This document shows positions 58,030-64,000 of a DNA stretch of 64,000 nt, piece by piece. The DNA is from Spirochaetales bacterium. GTDB lineage: Bacteria > Spirochaetota > Spirochaetia > DSM-2461. Location of the stretch: positions 62,001-126,000 of the forward strand of contig JAQQAP010000011.1 of NCBI GenBank assembly GCA_028533045.1, read 5' to 3'. A program made the position numbers and the translations under genes. Below the pieces are notes generated by a model that ran no database searches, was not told where the DNA came from, and saw only the letters and a program-made list of their open reading frames with translations. Position 1 is the stretch's first letter. Each line of letters starts with the position of its first letter.

Positions 58030-59080
58030 GAATCAATCTCCTGCGGAATTTTAAGCTAACCGGGCATCCCAAAGGATAATCTTCCGCCGTATGGGTCTGT
58101 ACTTTAAGGCGGAGTCCCTCCTTCTGTACCGTATAAAGGAGATGGGCCCCTTTATAAAGGCGGTTTTTCACAATCCAGCACTCTTCCTCTTCCGCCGGGC
58201 AGTGTGCCATGGCCACATCTTCCGGGCGGATGGTGCATAGGGCGGGTCCGTTAAACTTTGTTTCCTTACAGGGAAAGCTAAGGGTGGGGGCGGCCTCACT
58301 AATAAAGACCGGTTCACCCTCTTTAAGACTGACTTGTCCCTCAATCAGGTTGTTGTTTCCCATAAAGCGGGCCGCAAAGGGGGTGGAGGGATTGTTGTAA
58401 AGGCATTTGGGACGGCCTTTCTGTTTTATTTCGCCCTTGTCCATTAGAATAATCCTGTCCGACATGGCCATGGCTTCCGCCTGGTCGTGGGTTACGTGGA
58501 TTACGGTTAGTCCCAGCTCGCGCTGGAGAGAGCGGATCTCCAGCTGCATCTCCTCCCGCAGCCGGGCATCCAGATTGGAGAGGGGTTCGTCCAAAAGAAG
58601 AAGGTCCGGGTTCATGATAAGAGCCCGGCCCAGGGCCACCCGCTGTCTCTCCCCTCCGCTCAGTTCGTGGGGGCGGCGGTGCTTTTTCCCTTCCAGGCGC
58701 ACCAGTTCCATCACCCGGTCCACCTCCCGTTCCCTCTCTTGCCGGGGGATCTTCTGAATTTTCAGGGGGTAGGCCAGATTTTTCCCTATGGTCATGTGGG
58801 GCCAGAGAGCGTAATCTTGGAAGACAAATCCCATTCGCCGTTTTTCCGGGGGAACAAAGATGCCCTGCTCCCCATCGGCCAGAACCCGGTCATTCAGAAT
58901 TATTCTTCCCGAGTCGGCCTTTTCTATGCCCGCAATACAGGAAAGGAGGGTGCTTTTGCCGCATCCGCTGGGGCCGAGTATGCCCACCAGTTCCCCCTCG
59001 TTTATCTGAAGGGAGAGATGACGGACCGCTTCTACCGAGCCGTAGGATTTTACTATGTTTTCCAAAATCAGTTTAATCAT
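57995..59080 (-). CDS. ABC transporter ATP-binding protein, ferric/polyamine (PotA/FbpC) type
   Basis: I place the start at ATG 59080 (AAGGA upstream); the frame to 59110 would add ten unlikely residues inside the permease gene. The 361-residue ATPase has Walker A GPSGCGKST, signature LSGGERQRVALGRAL, Walker B LLLLDEPLSNLD, H-loop VIHVTHDQAEAMAM, and a C-terminal TOBE-like domain (about 280-361, RPEDVAM). This belongs to the CUT1/FbpC/PotA class importing iron, thiamine, sulfate or polyamines. It overlaps the permease gene by 8 bases. Confidence 0.92.
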   Translation of the reverse strand: MIKLILENIVKSYGSVEAVRHLSLQINEGELVGILGPSGCGKSTLLSCIAGIEKADSGRIILNDRVLADGEQGIFVPPEKRRMGFVFQDYALWPHMTIGKNLAYPLKIQKIPRQEREREVDRVMELVRLEGKKHRRPHELSGGERQRVALGRALIMNPDLLLLDEPLSNLDARLREEMQLEIRSLQRELGLTVIHVTHDQAEAMAMSDRIILMDKGEIKQKGRPKCLYNNPSTPFAARFMGNNNLIEGQVSLKEGEPVFISEAAPTLSFPCKETKFNGPALCTIRPEDVAMAHCPAEEEECWIVKNRLYKGAHLLYTVQKEGLRLKVQTHTAEDYPLGCPVSLKFRRRLILNLADSPGSLP

Positions 59081-60728
59081 GTTTTTTCCTTTTTCTTCCC
59101 CGCTCAACAAGGCTGTTTCCTCCCAGAATCAGCAGGATCAGAAACAGGGAAAGGGCGGAGGTCATCTCCAGGCCGTAGGATTGGGACTGCATGCCAAAGA
59201 GGAGGACACCTACCGTCTCCTGTCCCGCCGAATAGAGCATGAGCACAATGGGAATCTCCCGCAGGGCAATCATCAGGCAGATGATAAAACCCGCTTTGAT
59301 GCCCGGTGCTATCAGGGGTAGGGTTATGGTAACAAAGGCTCGGAGAGGAGAGGCCCCGGCGGTACGGGCCGCTTTTTCCAGGCGCCCCCCGTGGAGGTCC
59401 AGCAAACCGGAGACCTGTTTCATTATGAGGGGCGTGAAGAGAACCATATAGGTAACGATGATGGCCCAGGGGGTACCGTAGAGCTTCATCGGGTGTCTGT
59501 TCCAGGAGTAGATGGCCGCCACAGCTAGTACGGTGTTGGGGATGGCCATGGGCCAGGAGGCGGCCGTTTCGAAAAGTTTGCCTCCCCTTTTGGGGAGACG
59601 GCGGGATATCAAAACCGAAGATATTCCTATGAGGGCGGCGGGAAGGGCCGCCGCCGTACCGTAGAGCAGGCTGTTGGCGAAGGCTCTGACAAATTTCCCC
59701 TGATAGAAAAACAGATTCTTGTAGTTGGCCAAAGTCAGGTATTCCATCTTAACCGGCAGCCCCCAGCGCTTTAGGAAGGAGGAGACCCCCATGGCGGCCA
59801 GGGGAATCAGGCAAAAGAGTCCCTGGCTAAGAAGGGCAAAGGAGACAAAGCTTCCCTTTGTTAGGGGGGAAAGGCGGAAGTGGAGTGTGCCCCGCCCGGG
59901 TGAGGCGCTTCCTTCGGTTTTGTTGTACCGGAGTACTCCTTCCTGAAGCAGGTAAAGGAGGGTGGTAATCAGAATAAGAACAAGAGAGAGGGAGGCAGCC
60001 ATGTCTGTTCTCAGGTTGCTTAAGGCCCCGTAGATGTGGGTGGGAATCACTTCGATTCCGGCGGGCAGGGAGAGTAGGGCGGGAACGGCAAAATTGGCCA
60101 GGGCCCGGGAAAAGACCAAGAGCCCCGTGGAGAGAAGGTTGGGGAGAATCAGAGGCAGAGTCACTGTGAGGAAGGTTCGCGCCGGAGAGGCCCCCGCCGT
60201 GAGAGCCGCCCGTTCCAAATCGGGGTTAATTCGCTCCATAGCATTCTTAAGAGAAAGGTACATGAGCGGGTAGAGATGGAGGGATAGAACCGCCGCCGAA
60301 GCTCCCAGAGAGTAGGAGCGGGCGGTCCACTCCGTTCCGGGGAGAATAGAAGTGATAATCCGCTCCAGGTACCCGTTTTTTCCAAATACCTGAACCCAGG
60401 AGAGGGCCAGAATATAGGGGGGGATAATAAAGGATATGAGTACAAAGTGGTCCATGATTTTTTTACCGGGGATGTTGGTTTTAACCCGGAGCCAGGCGAG
60501 AAAACCGGCGTAGAGGGCGGTCTGGAAAAAAACGGTAAATCCCAGGCGCAGTGAATTGAGGAGGGATTGGCCCAATCCGGAGTTGTCTGAAAAATGCCGG
60601 AAAAGGGAATCGCCCCCTTTGACTATGAGTCGGAAAGGGGGCGCCAGATAGAAAAAAATCAGGATTGATCCCAGGAGAAACAGTCCCCCCGGGAGAAAGA
60701 TCCTAGCGGAATAGGGCTTTGAACGCAT
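59073..60728 (-). CDS. ABC transporter double permease (FbpB/ThiP type)
   Basis: The 551-residue permease consists of two fused binding-protein-dependent transport domains, each with six helices and an EAA-type coupling loop (LERAALTAGASPARTFLTVTLPLI in the first, LEKAARTAGASPLRAFVTITLPLI in the second). Such fused permeases are typical of ferric iron (FbpB) and thiamine (ThiP) importers. It overlaps the binding-protein gene upstream by 26 bases and the ATPase downstream by 8 bases, so all three form one operon. Substrate is not evident; iron for the Fe-S-rich purine enzymes would fit. Confidence 0.93.
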   Translation of the reverse strand: MRSKPYSARIFLPGGLFLLGSILIFFYLAPPFRLIVKGGDSLFRHFSDNSGLGQSLLNSLRLGFTVFFQTALYAGFLAWLRVKTNIPGKKIMDHFVLISFIIPPYILALSWVQVFGKNGYLERIITSILPGTEWTARSYSLGASAAVLSLHLYPLMYLSLKNAMERINPDLERAALTAGASPARTFLTVTLPLILPNLLSTGLLVFSRALANFAVPALLSLPAGIEVIPTHIYGALSNLRTDMAASLSLVLILITTLLYLLQEGVLRYNKTEGSASPGRGTLHFRLSPLTKGSFVSFALLSQGLFCLIPLAAMGVSSFLKRWGLPVKMEYLTLANYKNLFFYQGKFVRAFANSLLYGTAAALPAALIGISSVLISRRLPKRGGKLFETAASWPMAIPNTVLAVAAIYSWNRHPMKLYGTPWAIIVTYMVLFTPLIMKQVSGLLDLHGGRLEKAARTAGASPLRAFVTITLPLIAPGIKAGFIICLMIALREIPIVLMLYSAGQETVGVLLFGMQSQSYGLEMTSALSLFLILLILGGNSLVERGRKRKKHD

Positions 60729-61743
60729 CGCTTGTATTATATTGATTTTCCGAAAGGACTGTCCAGTCTACCCGTCGGATAGTCAAATCTTCCGGAACTC
60801 CCGCTGTGGGGGGCATATCTTCTCTGGCGCTCACGAAGGCAAAGCGGGAGCCAATAGCCTGGGCTTCCTGGGAGAGGAGAAAATCCACAAATTCCCGGGC
60901 GAGGATTTGATTAGCCTCGGGACGGGCGGGATTTTTGCTGATAGCCACCGGTCTCTGGATGGCCACGGCGCCCTCTTCGGGCCAGGCAATGGCCAGAGGG
61001 GTGGGGTATCCGTCTTTTTTGGCCTTTTTTTGCAGGCGGATAACCGTATCGTGGGGAGCGATTCCCGCGGTGAATTCCCCTTCCTGGATTTTGGAAGGAA
61101 CATCGCTGTTCTTTTTGCTCAGGAAGAGACCGTTCTCTATAAGACCCTTGTGGAATTCCCCGTCCGTTCCGGTCAGATCCCAGAGCCCGGCGATGAGAGC
61201 CAGCGCTGTGGAGGATTGGGCCGGGTCGGCATGGACCAGCTTGTCCTTGTAAACGGGACTTGTCAGGTCCGCAAAGGAACGGGGCGGGTTATCCTTCATT
61301 TCATCCTTGTTGTAGATGACCACGCCGTATCTTTCGTTGACAATAGTATAGTTTCCTTCAAGCTGATAGATCTCTTTAAGATTGTCATATTCCGGGGAGC
61401 GGTACTCCTCCAGTGCGCCCTTTTCGTCCAGAGCCATATAGATAAGAGGGTCGGTACCCCAAAAGAGGTCAGCCTGAATTCCTCCGGACTCCGATTCGGT
61501 CCAGACCCGCTGTCTGAGAGCGCCTCCGCCCATATTTATCAATTCCAGGACATCGCCCCGTTCGGCCTCAAAACTTGTTTCCAGCTGGTTCACCATCTCT
61601 TCCGGGCCGGAGATATAGACGGTGATTTTACCTTCCCTACCGGAGTAGGAGGAGGATTGCTCTTCCTGCCCTGTTCCGTGCAGAGTGGAGAGGAGGAGAA
61701 AAAGAAAAACTGTTATTTGGGGCCATTGTTTTGAAATATTCAT
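60703..61743 (-). CDS. ABC transporter substrate-binding protein, ferric iron type
   Basis: The 346-residue protein has an N-terminal signal peptide (about residues 8-24) and a two-lobed extracellular-solute-binding fold: KITVYISGPEEMVNQLETSF at the N-terminus, ADLFWGTDPLIYMALDEKG, YGVVIYNKDEMKDNPPRSFA, and REFVDFLLSQEAQAIGSRFA near the end. This layout is that of Fe(III)/2-aminoethylphosphonate/thiamine-type binding proteins; Fe-binding Tyr pairs cannot be confirmed by eye. It heads the operon. The 115 bases between its start and the HsdR gene show no assignable promoter. Confidence 0.88.
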   Translation of the reverse strand: MNISKQWPQITVFLFLLLSTLHGTGQEEQSSSYSGREGKITVYISGPEEMVNQLETSFEAERGDVLELINMGGGALRQRVWTESESGGIQADLFWGTDPLIYMALDEKGALEEYRSPEYDNLKEIYQLEGNYTIVNERYGVVIYNKDEMKDNPPRSFADLTSPVYKDKLVHADPAQSSTALALIAGLWDLTGTDGEFHKGLIENGLFLSKKNSDVPSKIQEGEFTAGIAPHDTVIRLQKKAKKDGYPTPLAIAWPEEGAVAIQRPVAISKNPARPEANQILAREFVDFLLSQEAQAIGSRFAFVSAREDMPPTAGVPEDLTIRRVDWTVLSENQYNTSDAFKALFR

Positions 61744-61858
61744 GGGGGTTCCTTTGTGAAAATGATGGTTGTTATTATGGAGATTTACGAAAAAGTGTCA
61801 AGGGGAAGTAAAGTAGGTTGGGCTATTTATGTGAATTCAATTTAAAAAGTGATTACCA

Positions 61859-64000
61859 TCACCCCGTAAACACCCGCCCATTCAATCGCTCAATCTCCCC
61901 CACCAGCGCCTTGGCCACATCCATCTTATCCCCGAACAGCTCCACGATATTTCCGTAATTATTAAAGGGAGCCCCATTCAATTCGCTCTTCTCAATATAA
62001 CCGTTCTGAATAACATGCTTCACAATCATTTTCACAAATTCCATCTGATTGATGTTCAACGATTCGTCGCTCAAGAAGCGGGAAAAATGTTCATTAGCCG
62101 CTTTTGGCTCCAGGCCTAAAATACGGGAGACCAAAAGGAGCAGGGGCGTCTCTTCCCCGTAGGTCCGGATGTAGTCTTCCTTCGTGCCCAGCTCTTCCCA
62201 TAGAATCTGTTCCAGCCGCTCAATGTCCCTTTCTGTCAGGTCAATGTTGTTCCGCAGTTTGTAAATCACCATTTCATCCCGGTGTGTTTTCAGGTAGTGG
62301 TCCACTTTTTTGCGGTAATCCCGGTATTCCCCTACGGTATATTCTCCGGGGTTCTCGGCGACCTCGAGGACTTCATCCTTGAAATTGGCGTAGTAGATGC
62401 CTCTGTTTTCGCCGTCGATGAATTTCAGGAGATCCCGTAGGGCGGTTCGTACCCGTTCATGATCAAAGAGGGTGGCCTTTTGCCAGTACTCCTCTGTCTG
62501 GACTTCGCGGATAAGGCTCTCCTGCTGTTTCACTAGGGCAATATTGCCCTTTTTAGAGAGGTCTTCGGCGGTGGAAATAACCCGGGACTTGGATCTTGAG
62601 GCGGGCCTACCGGTCAGCTGGGCATACTCTACGGTGTAGATGAGATAATCGAACCGCTTGGCCAGCTCGTCGTCCTCTATGGGAGCGATGAGGGGGGCGA
62701 TATGCTGACTCAGCTCCCGTGAATCGGAATCGCTTATATCCTCCCACTTCTCCTTTTTATTGTAGGTGTGAATCTGCTTAAGTTTCATTTTGGCGTAGAA
62801 GCGGGTTTCGTCGATATCGGCGACTTGCTTGTGCAGGGTATCGACAAGGATCTGCCGGTGGGCCATGTAGGCTTCCTCCTGGAAATCGAGAGACTGGAGC
62901 TCTTTGATAATGTCCACCTGAATATTAAAAAGGTTCTCCGTCAGGGACTTGGCCATGACACTCTCAATGCCGTTCTTGTTCTCCCTAAAGAATTCGAAGT
63001 TGTTACAGTAATCGAAGATACGGAAGTCCTCCTTGTCCTGCCCGACCCCAAAGAGGTCTTCGCACAGACGGGTTCCCCGGCCTATCATCTGCCAGAATTT
63101 GGACTTGGACCGGACCTTTTTAAAGAAGACCAGGTTGACGATTTCCGGTACGTCCACACCGGTGTCGAGCATATCCACGGAGACGGCGATCTGGGGGAGT
63201 TTGTCCTTTTCCGTGAAGTTGCCGTAGCTCTCTTTTATATACTTAATATCCGTATAAATCGGCTTGGCAAAATGGCCCTTGTGATGGGGATATTTTGCAT
63301 CGAAGCGCTCCACGATGAACTGGGCGTGCTTTTTGTTTTTGGCGAAGACGATGGTCTTGCCCAGCTTGTCGCCCCCTTCCACTTTGATTCCCTTTTCCAT
63401 CAACTCTTCCAGTACGATATCCACAGTCTGCTGGTTAAAAAGGAACTTGTTAATATCGTCGCCGCTAAAGTCCTCTTCCTCATCAAAGGTCTCCTCAAAG
63501 AGTTCCTGTTCCTCCGGGCTTAAGTCGGCATAATGAAGTCCCTCTTCGGGCAGTTTGAGGCGGGTTTCTATGGTGTGATAGGGAACGAGATACTCTTCTT
63601 CAATAGCTTCTCCCAGTTCGTAGGCGAAGGTGGGCACATTGTTTTCCAGGTCAAAAACGGAGTAGGTGTTAATGTCGATGTCATTTTTGGGAGTGGCGGT
63701 CAGGCCGACCAGGGAGGCGTCGAAGTAGTCGAATATGGCCTGGTACTTCTTGTAGATGCTCCGATGGGATTCGTCCACGATAATCAGGTCAAAGTGTCCC
63801 GTGGTAAAGAGAAGGGAGCCGTCCTTGCTCTTGGTCTCGTCAATGGCGTTCATCATGGTGGGGTAGGTGGAGAATACCATTTTGCTCTCCGGGGAGTCCT
63901 TGCCGTCCAAGAGGTTGCAGAGGGAGAGGTTCGGCAGCAGGTGGGAGAAGTTCTTTTTGGCCTGTGTCACCAGCTCCCGGCGGTCGGCAAGAAAGAGAAT
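61859..64000 (-). CDS. hsdR: Type I restriction enzyme R subunit (HsdR), C-terminal part
   Basis: The frame runs from the stop at 61859 to the right edge (713 residues visible), so the N-terminus (nuclease domain) is outside the window. The visible part begins ILFLADRRELVTQAKKNF and then shows helicase motifs: IIVDESHRSIYKKYQAIFD (DEAH-like motif II), VGLTATP (motif III), KTIVFAKNKKHAQFIVERF, VDMLDTGVDVPEIVNLVFFK and QMIGRGTRLCEDLFG (motif VI). The C-terminal 300 residues are helical, as in HsdR. It is the ATP-dependent DNA translocase and nuclease subunit of a type I restriction system. hsdM and hsdS are not in the window. Confidence 0.93.
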   Translation of the reverse strand: MLFLADRRELVTQAKKNFSHLLPNLSLCNLLDGKDSPESKMVFSTYPTMMNAIDETKSKDGSLLFTTGHFDLIIVDESHRSIYKKYQAIFDYFDASLVGLTATPKNDIDINTYSVFDLENNVPTFAYELGEAIEEEYLVPYHTIETRLKLPEEGLHYADLSPEEQELFEETFDEEEDFSGDDINKFLFNQQTVDIVLEELMEKGIKVEGGDKLGKTIVFAKNKKHAQFIVERFDAKYPHHKGHFAKPIYTDIKYIKESYGNFTEKDKLPQIAVSVDMLDTGVDVPEIVNLVFFKKVRSKSKFWQMIGRGTRLCEDLFGVGQDKEDFRIFDYCNNFEFFRENKNGIESVMAKSLTENLFNIQVDIIKELQSLDFQEEAYMAHRQILVDTLHKQVADIDETRFYAKMKLKQIHTYNKKEKWEDISDSDSRELSQHIAPLIAPIEDDELAKRFDYLIYTVEYAQLTGRPASRSKSRVISTAEDLSKKGNIALVKQQESLIREVQTEEYWQKATLFDHERVRTALRDLLKFIDGENRGIYYANFKDEVLEVAENPGEYTVGEYRDYRKKVDHYLKTHRDEMVIYKLRNNIDLTERDIERLEQILWEELGTKEDYIRTYGEETPLLLLVSRILGLEPKAANEHFSRFLSDESLNINQMEFVKMIVKHVIQNGYIEKSELNGAPFNNYGNIVELFGDKMDVAKALVGEIERLNGRVFTG

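Noticed and set aside
1-64000. CRISPR arrays, insertion sequences, prophage genes
   Set aside because: No regularly spaced repeats, transposases, integrases or phage structural genes were seen; the island's genes look like ordinary operons.

Overview
The window looks like a chromosomal segment of a free-living, probably anaerobic spirochaete (Spirochaeta/Sediminispirochaeta-like). This is inferred from gene content, not from a marker gene. The clues are many chemoreceptors and oxygen or redox-type sensors (hemerythrins, a CooA-like regulator), BmpA-type nucleoside transport, signal peptides ending in a Trp-Ala-Asn-Gly-Gly pattern, an outer membrane with TonB-dependent uptake, and frequent TTG starts behind good ribosome binding sites. 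Genes are densely packed, many with ATGA, TTGA or TAATG overlaps. I saw no rRNA, tRNA, CRISPR array or insertion sequence.

Layout. 0-3.3 kb: the start of a membrane-anchored protein leaving the left edge, a small ORF, a polytopic membrane protein and glucuronate isomerase (uxaC). 3.4-14.9 kb: a vitamin B12 acquisition region. It holds a TonB protein and a four-gene minus-strand operon (two lipoproteins, a BtuB-like receptor and a beta-propeller lipoprotein) behind a recognisable cobalamin riboswitch. On the plus strand lie a MATE exporter, an inositol-phosphatase-family protein, a BtuF/BtuC/BtuD-like ABC transporter and a DHFR-like reductase. 15-28.6 kb: a signalling-rich stretch with an SDR-AraC-chemoreceptor operon, TauE/SafE plus rhodanese, a hemerythrin protein with a GGDEF domain missing its active site, a chemoreceptor with CZB and hemerythrin domains, envelope proteins, GtrA, an ammonium-transporter/diguanylate-cyclase fusion, DUF1847 and an outer-membrane-type protein. 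28.6-31.5 kb: EamA and MFS transporters and a small protein resembling the C-terminal part of Ni-Fe CO dehydrogenase without most cluster cysteines, next to a CooA-like regulator.

31.5-58 kb is the centrepiece: a purine uptake and anaerobic purine/uric acid catabolism island. It contains a BmpA-type nucleoside ABC transporter, ygeY, ygeW, two PLP fold-type II enzymes, molybdenum cofactor genes (MocA-like, a P-loop NTPase, an XdhC-family maturation factor), ssnA, ygfK, guanine deaminase and two different xanthine-dehydrogenase-family molybdenum hydroxylases. A queuosine-precursor transporter with its own preQ1-I riboswitch sits inside it on the opposite strand. The logic is: nucleosides or purines are imported, guanine is deaminated, the molybdenum hydroxylases and YgfK carry out redox steps, and the YgeW/YgeY/PLP enzymes presumably break down the ring-opened products. 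The usual partners ygeX (diaminopropionate ammonia-lyase) and hyuA are not in the window.

58-64 kb: a ferric-iron-type ABC transporter (ATPase, fused double permease, binding protein) on the minus strand, then the C-terminal two thirds or so of a type I restriction HsdR subunit running off the right edge.

The items most worth following up are the riboswitch-controlled BtuB plus beta-propeller operon, the cysteine-poor CO-dehydrogenase-like protein beside a CooA-like regulator, the variant purine island (PLP enzyme pair, shortened YgfK), and the two second-messenger oddities (Amt-GGDEF fusion, active-site-less GGDEF).
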